Translations under genes and position numbers: made by a program
Assembly: GCA_963808315.1 (NCBI GenBank)
Contig: CAWEFK010000015.1
Span: 1 to 64,000, forward strand
DNA from: Palsa-504 sp963808315
Lineage (GTDB): Bacteria; Actinomycetota; Actinomycetes; Streptosporangiales; Streptosporangiaceae
DNA: 64,000 bases
Direction of reading: 5' to 3'
Notes under the pieces: generated by a model
The model's input: only the letters and a program-made list of their open reading frames with translations
The model's database searches: none
What the model was told of the DNA's origin: nothing
In this document: in pieces, positions 28,083 through 37,967 of the stretch
Numbering within the stretch: the stretch's first letter is position 1
Layout of the letters: each line of letters starts with the position of its first letter

Positions 28083-30559
28083 GTGGCCGAGGTTTTCATC
28101 AATTACCGAACTGGGGACGGGGACGAAGCCGCTGAGTTCCTCGCCTCACGCCTGTCTGACCGCTTCGGCAAAGAGCATGTCTTCAAAGCATCCCATTCGA
28201 TCCAGCCGGGCGAGTCCTTCCCGAAGGCGCTCATCGGCGCGGCTAGGAAAAGCGACGTTCTGCTCGCCGTCATGGGACCGGAGTGGGGAGCAGCCCCCCA
28301 GTTGCGCGAGGAAGCCGATTGGGTGCGGATGGAAATCCTCGCGGCCCAGGCAGCCGATACCCAGGTGGTCCCGGTGATCAAGGGGCGTAAAACCGACCGG
28401 CTCGACCGAGCCAGCCTGCCACCGGGGCTGATGTGGCTGGCCGACGTACATTCCCTGCGCCTGGATATGCACCAGAGCACCGACGACGTCAAGCGGATCG
28501 GTGATTTCCTAGCCGATCAGGTGCCGACCCTGAAGGCCGCGGACCGGATGAGCGACAAATCCGCCGCTTCCGGCGCCACCAATAATTCAGCGGGTGACGT
28601 TGCCGGGAATCTTCTTCAAGGTCGGGATATCTCCGGTGGCGTTCATAATTTCAACGTCACGGATACGACCGGCCCGGCGATGCTTGGCGACCACAATACC
28701 CAGCACAATTTAAACGTCATAGCCGCAGGCCTGAAGCGGCTCCAGCCGCTCCAGCCGCTCCGCCAGCCCATCGAACAGATGCGCTGGGTAGCTGAACGTT
28801 TCGTTCCACCGCCAGGCTTCGTCGAGGCGGAGGCCGCTATCAGAGAGCTGGGCACCGTCGTCCTCCTCGGGCCGCCTGGGCCGGCCGGACGGCGGCCGCG
28901 CAAATGCTCGTGTTCAACTCGCGGTCTGGTCAGGGCGGCTTGCATGAACTGGACCCGCAGGAACCTGACGAGGGATCGTCGTCTCGCATCGACCCCGACC
29001 TCATCGGCAATGGTGACGGCATGTGGGTAGATCTATCTGGCGCGAGCCAGCAACTCTGGAGTCAGATCCAGAAGGAGCTACCAGCTCTGCACCACCGCGT
29101 CCAGGACCGCAACGCGCGGCTCGTCGTCATCCAGCCGCATGAACTGGACCTGCGCGCTGACTTCCGCCGTTACGTGACGGACATAGCGAGCCCGCGACCG
29201 GAAGAAGTGTTTGGCCACCTTCTCGACGTCGAAGGGCTGGCAGACCGCGCAGGCCGACCCACGCCGGATTTCTTGAAAAGCTCGCCGTCTATGGGCGATA
29301 TTCGCCGATTCGTCGACGACATCCTGGAAGCTAGGAAACAACGGGTCGGCCAGGCTGACAAAGGTGACCTCCAATGCTGGATCGCAGCGGCCGAACAGCC
29401 CACATCTCCGCGCGAAACACCGGTCAGCGAGGCGCTCACTAAACTGCCCCGGGCATCGCAGCGCGCGCTCCTGCTCTCGGTCGCCATGCTCCACGGAGCC
29501 CATGCCGATGTCATCAACGGTGCGGCATCGGCACTGATGGCTAGCCTCCCTGGCGAATCCGACGCCGCGCTCAACCGTCCCCCGCTGGGCGAACGACTGC
29601 GCGAGGTCGGCGCTGAGACCGGCACCGCGCGCCATGTCCGCTTCACCAGTCCCGGATATGAAGCGGCTGTCCGCCTGTTCTTCTGGCGGCACTTCCCGGA
29701 ACTGCATGATGTCCTGGCCACCTGGGTCCGCACCACCCTGGGTTTGAACGAGCTCAGCCCCAAGGACCGAGTGGAAATGGCTCGCGGATTCGCTGCCCAA
29801 TGTCTGGACGCCCGATACCAGCGCTACTGGACAGACGTGGTCGAGCACCTGACGGCACCGCCATCAAGGCCAGGTTCTGAACTTGCTGCTGCCGCCGTTA
29901 TCCAGGTGGGCCTCGGAGACGAGGCGAACAGCAGAACCTTCCGGCGGCAAATCTACGACTGGTCCCGGGCGGTCGACACGTCGGGCAGTTTGGCCACGGT
30001 CCTTGTCGCTGCCTGCCAGCAGATGATCGGGACCCATCCAGCGGAGGCCCTTGTCCGCCTGCACCACCTAGCCAGACAGCACCCCGAGCGGACTGACATA
30101 TGGGATGCCCTAGTCAATGTCGTCTACGGAAACGGCCCACTGCTGCGCCTGCTACTCGCGCGGCTGGCCGACAGGCCGTTTGAAAGGACATGGGCTGTTG
30201 ACGCACGTATTTTCCTCCGCGTCGCCGATCCCACCCGCCTTACCGCCCGGCAGCCGACCAGCCCGCCGCCGATCGGGCAAGGCGACTTGCCCCGTCTGCT
30301 GACAGCAGGCTGGACGCTCGCCTTCACCCGGCTACCAGACACGGATTGGGCCTCCCGGGCCAGTGACTGGCTCCGCTGCGCGGCCGAAGATAACGCCAGC
30401 CGACGTCCGCTCCTGGACGTGCTCATCGGGGGCGGGCGATCAGCCACCACCGTTCTGCCGCAGCTTTACGCGCTCGCGCACCGGGCCCCGTTCCGCGACG
30501 TGATCGCCGATTTCGTCCTTAATCAGATCTCCGCCGCTCAGGGGGTCGAACTCCCCTGA
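28083..30559 (+). CDS. TIR-domain NTPase, candidate defence effector (frameshifted)
   Basis: Residues 1-150 form a TIR domain (VFINYRTGDGDEAAEFLASRL, DVLLAVMGPEW) with the putative catalytic Glu at position 84 in DWVRMEI, as in NAD-cleaving bacterial TIRs. An Asn/Gly/Asp-rich linker follows (GDVAGNLLQGRDISGG, MLGDHNTQHN). The P-loop VVLLGPPG lies near residue 265, where one indel (28875-28895) shifts the frame; the restored motif is GPPGxGRTAA. The remaining 550 residues are a helical, HEAT-like region. Total is about 825 residues. This order, TIR-NTPase-repeats, is that of STAND-type immune proteins. It would sense infection and deplete NAD; this is inference. Confidence 0.75.
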
Positions 30560-30598
30560 AGACCCCATTGACCATCGCCACGAACGCAAGGTGCCCGC

Positions 30599-31606
30599 AT
30601 GTCTAACCGTCGCAACGCTGTGCTGGCTGGTCTCGCCGTCGGCTGCCTGGTCTTTACCTGCCTAGCCGTTGCCACCCGCCTGTCGGTCCTAGACGCGCTC
30701 CTATTCTCTATCGTCGGCGGTGGCGCTGTCCTGACCGTCGTCATGTGGTGGGCGCAGGCGGCGCCGCCACCGCCGGTTGAACCCGCCCCGGTCGCTGTGG
30801 TCGCCCCGCCTCCGCCCGCTCAGCTCCAGACGCGCCCCGTCACGGCCATCCGGCTGCCCACTGCCCTCGCTGACTACCACTTCGGGTTCGCGGCCAGCAT
30901 CACCTGGCGGCCGTCGGCCACCGGGGTCCCAGGGACGGGCGACATCGCCGTGAGGGAGATCATCCGTCGTGCGCGCGAGATCACGAAGGAGCGGGACCCC
31001 AGCGAGGCCGCGCTGGTCGCCTCCGATCTTGCCGTGATCCTCGGGGTCTTCCAGCCCGACCCCGGGCTTCAGGTCGAGGTCATGGCCGAGTCGGTTCACC
31101 TCCAGTTGCCACTCGAGGACCAGAAACGGCTGGACGAGCTGGCCACCCTGCGCAAGGAAGAAGGGCTCTGGGAGTACCAACGGCGATGTCAGGTGAGCAA
31201 GCGCCACTACCTTCGCACGGACGTGCTCAAGGACGCCGGAAGCGCCGTCGTGTGGTGGCTGGCGAAACATGAAGACAACCTCGAGCAGGTTGCCACCAAC
31301 ATCGACCTGCTCACCAAACTCTCGCACGCGGTCAACGACAACCACACGAACAACACGGGCAGTGCCGCATTCGATGCGCCTGCCGAGCCGCCAGCCCCGG
31401 CCGAGCGCTTCGACGCCTTCCTTGACTCACTCGACCCCGCACCCAGCGACGACGTCCGGCTCATGCTGACGAGCCAGGTTGCTCGCCTCGTGAACGACCA
31501 CGACCAGAAGGCAGCGGACGAGATGCGCCGCCGCCACGACGAGCCAGACGCCGCCGATATCCACTGGAGTAATCCCGGCGAGGCGGAAGGCACGCTGCCC
31601 GAGTGA
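30599..31606 (+). CDS. Membrane-anchored protein with band-7/SPFH-like domain
   Basis: A 335-residue protein with two N-terminal membrane segments (VLAGLAVGCLVFTCLAVA and LLFSIVGGGAVLTVVMWW), a Pro-rich linker, and a soluble region (from YHFGFAASITWRP through REIIRRAREITKERDPSEAAL, to LAKHEDNLEQVATNIDLL) whose strand-then-helix layout recalls stomatin/prohibitin domains. The family call is tentative. It starts 39 bp after the TIR gene and is probably the third gene of its operon. A membrane partner would fit a system that senses or damages the envelope. Intact. Confidence 0.6.
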   Translation: MSNRRNAVLAGLAVGCLVFTCLAVATRLSVLDALLFSIVGGGAVLTVVMWWAQAAPPPPVEPAPVAVVAPPPPAQLQTRPVTAIRLPTALADYHFGFAASITWRPSATGVPGTGDIAVREIIRRAREITKERDPSEAALVASDLAVILGVFQPDPGLQVEVMAESVHLQLPLEDQKRLDELATLRKEEGLWEYQRRCQVSKRHYLRTDVLKDAGSAVVWWLAKHEDNLEQVATNIDLLTKLSHAVNDNHTNNTGSAAFDAPAEPPAPAERFDAFLDSLDPAPSDDVRLMLTSQVARLVNDHDQKAADEMRRRHDEPDAADIHWSNPGEAEGTLPE

Positions 31607-31861
31607 ACGAAGACCAGCTCCCCTCAGGCCCAGGGGCACGGCGAAGTCGTGAATTGAGGCTGTAACTCCAGTGTCGTAACGGCGGGTTATGCCCGGCGCA
31701 TCCTCGGACGGCGGGCGGGATCCGGGCGGAACCACGAAAGCTCCGTACGCTCACCATTGCCTGCCATGAGGGGCGGCCGCCCACCGATGACATCATCGCC
31801 TGTTCCTGCTGCCCGGAACCCGCTCGTATCCCCACCAGGAAACGAGGATCCGGTAACGGTC

Positions 31862-32260
31862 CTAAGCGTCAATCGCGCTTACCCCTGGGAGGTCACCAAA
31901 ACGCGCTTTGGCGTCACGGCTGAGGACCATCCGTCCAGTCTCCGCTGCGTGAGCGGCGATGATCAGATCGTGTGCTCCGCGCGGGGATCCAGACCGACGG
32001 ACGTGGGCGAGCAGGCGCCCGTGATGGGCTGCTGTCGCCTGCGTGTAATCAAGGACGTCGACAGCAGACGTTATGGCTACCAGCGCCCGAGCTCGCTCGG
32101 GCGCCCGGCTAGCCGTATCGGCCAGTTCGATCCCGACGCGGTACTCGGCGACCGATACCGAGGCGATAGCAAGCTCGTCATCATCCAGCGACGAGCGGTC
32201 CATGGTCCCGCGTTCGTAAGCGATCAGGATGTTCGAGTCGAGGATCAGGCGTCGGCCCAC
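31862..32260 (-). CDS. PIN-domain toxin (VapC-like)
   Basis: A 132-residue PIN ribonuclease. Acidic residues include D8 in LILDSNILIAYERG, the Glu in VAEYRVGIE, the Asp in AHDLIIAA and the Asp in LSRDAKARFGDLPGV. It overlaps the antitoxin gene by 16 bp, the typical antitoxin-toxin order on the minus strand. It should cleave RNA when the antitoxin is lost. 31607-31861 holds no gene and separates it from the TIR operon tail to tail. Confidence 0.9.
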   Translation of the reverse strand: MGRRLILDSNILIAYERGTMDRSSLDDDELAIASVSVAEYRVGIELADTASRAPERARALVAITSAVDVLDYTQATAAHHGRLLAHVRRSGSPRGAHDLIIAAHAAETGRMVLSRDAKARFGDLPGVSAIDA

Positions 32261-32511
32261 GGGTCGCCTACCTCCGAGTCAAGCAGCGCGATGGCTGACG
32301 CTATGCCCCGGCCGAACGCGTCATCTGGCGGAGGCACATCGGCGAGTGCGGCGCGGAGGCTAGTACCGGTACGCCGATGGGCCGGGCCTATCTCTGCGAC
32401 CGGATGGCTGCCACGGACGATGGTGATCGTCTCGCCACGCTCGACGGCATCCAGCAGATCCGAGAAGTGCCGGGATGCTTCAGTCGCGGTCATGGTCTTC
32501 ACATTCCCCAC
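32245..32511 (-). CDS. Phd/YefM-type antitoxin
   Basis: The 88-residue protein has the Phd fold start TMTATEASRHFSDLLDAVERGETITIVRGSHPVAEI, with an acidic C-terminus that would bind the toxin. It is encoded just upstream of the PIN toxin. Such antitoxins repress their own promoter, and an AT-rich dyad CTGATAATCAG (about 32517-32527) lies directly upstream, a plausible operator. Confidence 0.9.
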   Translation of the reverse strand: MGNVKTMTATEASRHFSDLLDAVERGETITIVRGSHPVAEIGPAHRRTGTSLRAALADVPPPDDAFGRGIASAIALLDSEVGDPWADA

Positions 32512-32585
32512 CCTATCTGATAATCAGATTTCCGGGAGGCAAACCTTCCTTCGGAGGATGACACCCAAAGGTCACCGACAAGTAG

Positions 32586-35267
32586 CTAACGAGCTTCGTG
32601 CCGATGCTGGCTGGAGCCCGTCGGCCGCTGCTGCACCTCGCGTGTGTGCTTACACCTTGGGAAGGTCGAGCAGCCCAGAAACGGGCCGAACTTGCCGTTT
32701 CGTTCGACCAGCGTCCCTTGACCGCACCCTGGGCAGATCTCAACCGGGGCGTCATCGTTGCCTGCGACGGTCACGTGGGGGTCTTTGAGGAGCTCGATTA
32801 TGAACGGGGACATCCGTCGCGGGTGGGTGATGAGCAAGACAGCTCGGCGTGCCCGGGTCAACGCCACGTAGAAAAGACGGCGTTCCTCGGCGTGCGGGAA
32901 GCTTTCTGGCGCGGGCATGGCCAGGTCGAGCACGGGGTCGTCGGCGATTGTGCTGGGGAACCCGTATGTGCCGGTGGTCATGCCGGGAATCACGATGTAG
33001 TCGGCCTCGAGCCCCTTGGAGCCGTGCACGGTGCGGAACGTGACGTGCAGGTTGACCGGCGGGTGCCTGGGGAGGATGTCGCGCTCAAACCTGAAGCGCC
33101 CGAGAACGTCGACGCTGACCGTACCGTCGCGGCCGCCTCGGACGCTGCCGCGTGCGACAGCAGTGGACAGGTCGTCGAGGTAGGAGGCCAGTGCGTCGGC
33201 GGGGTCGTCGGCTTGAATGACCGTGACGGGCGGGCCGGGATCTTGGTGTGCGGATCGCATCGGCTTGCTGAACTGGTCCGGGTTCTTCGACACGAAGGTT
33301 CGGGCGGTATCGCAGATGGTCTGGGTGCACCGGAAGGTGGTCGTCAGCGTCAGCTGGCGTCCCCGGCCGAACATGGCCTCGAAGTCCGTCATCACCGACA
33401 GGTCGGCCCCGGCGAACCGGTTGATTGACTGCCAGTCGTCGCCTACCGCCATCAGGAACCGGCCAGGCGTCTTCACCAGGCCGCGGACGAGGCGGGCGCG
33501 GGCCCGGCTGGCGTCCTGGAACTCGTCGACCATGATCAGGTCGTAGTCCGCGTCAACGTTCCCGGCTTCGAGATGGCCGGCCGCCTGGACCAGCATGTCC
33601 TCGAAGTCGACGCTGTGGTCGGCGGCAAGTCGCTGTTCCCACTTGGCGTGGATCTGCCAGTACAGCTCGAGGAACAGCCGGGTCCGGAAGCCGTTGAGGC
33701 GGGCCAGGCCAGCCGCGAGCCGGCGTTCGAGGTCTTCCGCTGTCCACGAGTTTGACTTGACGTGCGTCATGAAGGTCCTGACGAGCCGCGCGAGGTCCTC
33801 GTGCTTCACGGGCTTGACCCGCCGGTCGTTGACGGGACGGTCTGGGTTCCAGTCGAACCTCAGCCCAAGCCGCGTGAGTTCGTCCTTAAGCTTGGTCAGG
33901 CCGTCACCGAACATGACGTCCGCCCACGTGGACTCGGCGAGCGTCGTCCCGTGCTGGGCGTGCACTCGGCGCTTCCATTCCATGCTCTCGGCGTAGCCCT
34001 CAAACTCCGGGGGAGGCTTACCGTCCCGGCCGAGTGCCCAGTGCTCATGCCAGACGTCAATGGCGGGATAGTAGAAGTCCGGCCGGTACTGCGAGTGCGT
34101 GGGGTCGGCGACGTCGGCGACATAGGGCCGTTCGTAGACGTAGTCGACTCCGTTGAGGTACAGGAAGTTGGCGATCAGTCGTTCGCCGTGGCTCTTGACA
34201 ACCTCGCCGGCGAATGTCCGGTAGCCGGTCTGCCTGGTCGTGTCGTTATAGCCGTCCGGCTCGTTCTCGGCGAGGTCTGTCGGGGCGTTCGCGAACAGCA
34301 GGCGGTACAGGTCCCAGTGGTACCGGTTGGATTCCGAGGCGTCCCGCAGCTCGTCGGCGATGCGCAGGACCATCGCCATGTCATCCCCTTGGTCCAGCCA
34401 CCGGGCCAGGCGGGGCTTCTTCCCGGTGGCCCGGCCGATGACGTCGAGTCCGAAGGAGTGGAACGTGGAGGCCCGCAGTCCGGACGAGTCGATCCCGGCG
34501 GCCGCAAACCGCGCCGCGACGCGTTCCTGCAGCTCGGTCGCGGCAGCCTTGTTGAACGCCAGCAGCAGGATGCGGCTAGGGGCGACGAACCCGCGGCTGA
34601 CGGCGTAGGCGGCGCGGGCGACCATCACCGAGGTTTTCCCGGATCCGGCGGCGGCCAGGACCTGGACCCGGTTGTCGAAGCACACGACCGCTCGTGCTTG
34701 CTCGTCGGTGAGCGGGGTCTTCTCGATGGTGTCGAAGAACAGCCGCCGCGAGGAGAGCTCACGGGCCATGATCTGCTCATTTATGTCGGCGACCATCGAC
34801 TCCAGGTCGGCGTCCAGGAAGCCGGCCGCCTCGAGCTGACCGGCGGTGAGGGACGGTTCGCACCCGGCCGCACGGACACGGTCCAGAAGCCGCGGTTCGG
34901 GACGAGTTGCGAGCAGCGCGTCGACCGTCTCGGTCGGGATCCATCGTTGCCTAGTGCGCGCTTCAGCGAGAAGCTCAGTGACTGCGGCGTACCAGGCGGC
35001 CGCGTCAGCGATCGCCGGTGTCACAGCGATACGCCGCAGCGCCACTGAGAGGGCGGCGGCCTCCGTTCTCGTGATGCCACGGAGGTGCACGAATGGCTGA
35101 CGGTCCTGGTGCAGGCTCCACCGGAACCACCGGCGCCGCACCTCGAGCCGAGCGGCGTCCGCGTTGGAGATAGTGACGGGGCCCGACGCTTGAGCGAGGA
35201 TCATATCCGTGTCGGTGACGGTAACCGCCCAGCCTTGGCCCGACCACTCGCGGTGCTTATCGGGCAT
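32586..35267 (-). CDS. HelD/UvrD-type helicase with nuclease-like insert and zinc ribbon
   Basis: An 893-residue superfamily 1 helicase. Walker A AAAGSGKTSV is at about residue 206, motif Ic/II parts are ILLLAFNKAAATELQ and MVDEFQDAS, motif III is VGDDWQSINRFAGA, and motifs V-VI are TVHGSKGLEADYIV and RLFYVALTRARRAV. A segment near 380-405 (YERPYVADVADPT, QYRPDFYYP) resembles the restriction-nuclease-like insert of E. coli helicase IV. The C-terminus has a topoisomerase-type zinc ribbon (CPGCGQGTLVERNGKFGPFLGC, CKHT). Intact, at the end of the defence-like island; it may serve DNA repair or defence. Confidence 0.9.
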   Translation of the reverse strand: MPDKHREWSGQGWAVTVTDTDMILAQASGPVTISNADAARLEVRRRWFRWSLHQDRQPFVHLRGITRTEAAALSVALRRIAVTPAIADAAAWYAAVTELLAEARTRQRWIPTETVDALLATRPEPRLLDRVRAAGCEPSLTAGQLEAAGFLDADLESMVADINEQIMARELSSRRLFFDTIEKTPLTDEQARAVVCFDNRVQVLAAAGSGKTSVMVARAAYAVSRGFVAPSRILLLAFNKAAATELQERVAARFAAAGIDSSGLRASTFHSFGLDVIGRATGKKPRLARWLDQGDDMAMVLRIADELRDASESNRYHWDLYRLLFANAPTDLAENEPDGYNDTTRQTGYRTFAGEVVKSHGERLIANFLYLNGVDYVYERPYVADVADPTHSQYRPDFYYPAIDVWHEHWALGRDGKPPPEFEGYAESMEWKRRVHAQHGTTLAESTWADVMFGDGLTKLKDELTRLGLRFDWNPDRPVNDRRVKPVKHEDLARLVRTFMTHVKSNSWTAEDLERRLAAGLARLNGFRTRLFLELYWQIHAKWEQRLAADHSVDFEDMLVQAAGHLEAGNVDADYDLIMVDEFQDASRARARLVRGLVKTPGRFLMAVGDDWQSINRFAGADLSVMTDFEAMFGRGRQLTLTTTFRCTQTICDTARTFVSKNPDQFSKPMRSAHQDPGPPVTVIQADDPADALASYLDDLSTAVARGSVRGGRDGTVSVDVLGRFRFERDILPRHPPVNLHVTFRTVHGSKGLEADYIVIPGMTTGTYGFPSTIADDPVLDLAMPAPESFPHAEERRLFYVALTRARRAVLLITHPRRMSPFIIELLKDPHVTVAGNDDAPVEICPGCGQGTLVERNGKFGPFLGCSTFPRCKHTREVQQRPTGSSQHRHEAR

Positions 35268-35475
35268 TGCGAGCGCCGTCGCAGACCGCAGGCCTCGTCG
35301 TACGCCGGCCGGTGCCAGTCGCGTTGGTCACCGTCATTCCTCTCGCTCCCTCCGCCTGGATGCCGGGTATGTGGCCTCATGGTACGACCGGACTGCGTGG
35401 CCCGATCCTGGGTGGCCGACCGCCGCGTCGGCGAATGCTATCTGTGCAAGTTGCCCGGCGGTTCGCGGGATCTGG

Positions 35476-36012
35476 CTAGGCCTCTCGCCGGAGCGCCTCG
35501 ACGCCGCTGGCCCGTACCCGGTGAGCCAGTCCGGCGGCGAAGGCGGCCGCGTCCCCCTTGTGCTGGAAATAACAGATCACCGCGGCCGGCGGCCCGGACG
35601 TCGCGTGAGCCTGGACAACGAAGCCGGGCCGCGACATTGGCATGATGCGGTTCATCACGCGGATGCACCGGTCCAGAAGGGCGGCGAGCCGCCCTGGCGG
35701 CGACCCAGGCCACGGCGTGTACGGGACCACCAGGGGAACCCGGTACTCGCTGGTGCCCGCGTACCACAGGGCGACCGCGACCCCATCCGGCCCGGACACC
35801 GGCTCGCGATACAGGTTCTTGTGCCTTTCGAGCAGGATGCGCCGCTGCTCGTCGTATTCTGCCTGACGCCGGTCGTTGCGCCCGTACACCCATCCAGCCG
35901 GGAGCAGCCCGTGCCGCATGGCCTCGAGTTCCGCGCGCCTGACCCGCGCACCGGCTCTGCGCCGCAGGTACGCAATCCAGCGATCCGTCACGCTCACGGG
36001 CACCTCCGGCAA
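35476..36012 (-). CDS. Unknown soluble protein, paralog of the 38.7-kb gene
   Basis: A 178-residue protein with an Arg-rich N-terminal helix (TDRWIAYLRRRAGARVRRAE) and a beta-rich core (GPDGVAVALWYAG, VPLVVPYTPW). It ends in a helix (DAAAFAAGLAHRVRASGVEAL). The same order of TxRWIA, GPDGVxV, PYTP and AxGLAxxVRxxGxxALR occurs in the protein at 38712-39428, so the two are distant paralogs. No known domain recognised. The upstream gap 35268-35475 shows no gene. Confidence 0.55.
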   Translation of the reverse strand: MPEVPVSVTDRWIAYLRRRAGARVRRAELEAMRHGLLPAGWVYGRNDRRQAEYDEQRRILLERHKNLYREPVSGPDGVAVALWYAGTSEYRVPLVVPYTPWPGSPPGRLAALLDRCIRVMNRIMPMSRPGFVVQAHATSGPPAAVICYFQHKGDAAAFAAGLAHRVRASGVEALRREA

Positions 36013-36030
36013 TGCCTGCCGGCCCTGAGT

Positions 36031-36934
36031 TCACGCGCGCGGCTGGCTCACCGGATGCCGGCGCACCGGCAACCTCAGTATGCGCCGGTCCGGTCTCCGG
36101 AGGTGCCGGCCGGGTAAATCGTGGCCGGCGTAGGACGCGAGCACGTCGTCGGACAGCCGGGGCCACGCCTGCTTGGCCCAGTCGCCGAAGTCACGGTCGG
36201 CGAGGGAGGCGCAGGCGATCCGGGCCTCCGGGTCCACCCAGATGAAGCTGCCTGAGCGCCCGAAATGACCGAATGTCCGGGGCGAGTTCGCCGATCCGGT
36301 CCAGTGCGGCTCCTTGCTGTCCCTGATCTCGAACCCGAGGCCCCAGTCGCAGAGCGGCTGCCTGGCCGAAGCCAGGCAAGACGCCGGGCAGGCCGGGAAA
36401 GGCAGTCTGGGTCGCCTCCGCCAGCAGGTCCTCCCGGACAAGGTCCGGACTGACCAGTTCGATCGCCAGGGTCATGAGGTCGCGGAGCGGCCCGACCGCG
36501 CCCCAGGCCGGGGAGCCCTCCAGCCGGGTACCCGTCATCCCGAGCGGCAGGCAGATCTCGTCGGCCAGCAGTCGCTCGAAGCGCTGGCCGGACCGGGTGG
36601 CGAGGATGTCCGCGACGATCTCGATACCGCGGTTGGAGTAGACCCGCCGGCGACCCGGACGGCTGAGGATCGTGTCGTCGTCGAGCCCGAGCCCGGACGC
36701 GTGCGACAGCAGGTGCCGGATCGTCGATCCCGGCGGTCCGGCCGGCTCGTCCAGATCGAGCAGGCCGCGTTGCACGGCGCCGAGCGCGGCCAGCGCGACG
36801 AGCAGCTTGGTCACCGATGCCCAGCGAAAAGGCCGCTCGGCCGGCCCGGCCGATTCCAGCAGGCCCGCCGCCGACGCGACGCCGGCCGCGGCGGTGGCTG
36901 GCCACGACGCCACCTGATCGAGCGGATTCGCCAC
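36031..36934 (-). CDS. Serine hydrolase, beta-lactamase-like (frameshifted)
   Basis: A class C beta-lactamase/DD-peptidase-fold enzyme. The SxxK motif is in FRWASVTKLLVALAALGA, the second motif is RVYSNRGIEIVADILA, and the HxG-type third motif is in GHFGRSGSFIWVD. GTG at 36934 is chosen because GGAAGG lies just upstream. One indel near 36375 shifts the frame. About 300 residues in total, so it is a small esterase/beta-lactamase-like enzyme. No signal peptide, so a cytoplasmic role is likely. Substrate unknown. Confidence 0.75.
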
Positions 36935-37066
36935 TGCTTTGCCTTCCCTTCCGGCACGTAGTTCCTTGCCTGGAGTATCACCTGGGGGAATGCTGGGCAA
37001 GACGCGGGTCACCCCGTCGCCGCCGCGATCTGATCGGTCGCCAGGGCTCGTGACGAGAGGACGCTG

Positions 37067-37126
37067 ATGCTGGAAGATCTTGACCCCGCCGAGACCCGTG
37101 AGTGGCGGGAGGCTGTCGGCAGCTGA
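37067..37126 (+). pseudogene. Short ORF resembling the start of a pyruvate dehydrogenase E1 gene
   Basis: A 19-codon ORF with GAGAGG upstream encodes MLEDLDPAETREWREAVGS and then stops. DPxETxEWxxxV is the pattern at the N-terminus of actinobacterial AceE-type E1 subunits. If so it is the first few codons of a deleted gene. The match is too short to be secure. Confidence 0.25.
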
Positions 37127-37151
37127 CAGCCGACGCCCGTCAGCACCTGGT

Positions 37152-37808
37152 TCAGCGGCGGGCTATGCCGCGCCAGACATGCTTGAACGGCTCACCCGTC
37201 TTGCGGTGCGGGACCGGGACCGGGACCAGCTGCACCTGCTGCCAGCCTGCCAGGAGCTCGCGCAGGTAGGCCTCGGAGAAGAAGTGCATGGTCTGGCCCG
37301 ACTCCTCGGCCACGTAATCCGGCTCAAGCTCGCGCGCGGGCAGCCCGCGGGCCCGCAGCGCCCGGTCCTGCAGCGAGTTGACATGGAACACGAACAGCCC
37401 GTCCGCGCGGACGAGCCGCCCGACCTGCGCGAACACCGCACGGGTCACGCCGTCGGGAAACATGTGCACGGCGACGTTGGACATGACCGCGTCGAAGCTC
37501 CCGTCGGGGAAGGGAAGCCGCCGGGTCATGTCGGCCACCAGAAACCTGGCCAGCGACCCGAACCTGGCCTGCGCCTGCCCGATGGCCTCGCCGGACAGAT
37601 CGACCGCCGTGACCGAGTAACCCTCGCCGGCCAGCCGCGCCGCGTCGCTGCCAGTTCCGCATCCCAGCTCCAGGACGGTGCGCACGCCCGCCTCCCGCAA
37701 CGGGACCAGGAACGGCCTGGTCCACAACCCTGCCCAGTCTAGGTCGTCCCCAGACTCCAGCCGCTGCCGGAAGAACTGATCCCAGAACTCAGCACCTGCA
37801 TAGACCAT
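37152..37808 (-). CDS. Class I SAM-dependent methyltransferase
   Basis: The 218-residue enzyme has the Rossmann methyltransferase motifs VLELGCGTGSDAARLA (SAM-binding, about residues 45-60), TAVDLSGEAIGQAQ, FDAVMSNVAVHMF and a C-terminal WRGIARR. The layout resembles Methyltransf_11/25 and tellurite-resistance TehB-like proteins. Substrate unknown. Intact. Confidence 0.85.
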   Translation of the reverse strand: MVYAGAEFWDQFFRQRLESGDDLDWAGLWTRPFLVPLREAGVRTVLELGCGTGSDAARLAGEGYSVTAVDLSGEAIGQAQARFGSLARFLVADMTRRLPFPDGSFDAVMSNVAVHMFPDGVTRAVFAQVGRLVRADGLFVFHVNSLQDRALRARGLPARELEPDYVAEESGQTMHFFSEAYLRELLAGWQQVQLVPVPVPHRKTGEPFKHVWRGIARR

Positions 37809-37967
37809 GCGGCCACGCTATGCCGGGCACGCCCCGAACCGTTCCCCTGTTCGCTGCGGGCATCAACTAACCCGGCCCAGGTCAGGAGCCCCCCGCACCC
37901 ATAAGGTGCACCGGAACCAGCCCGTCGCCGACGTGGAACCCCAGTTCACATACCGGGGACAGCACGC

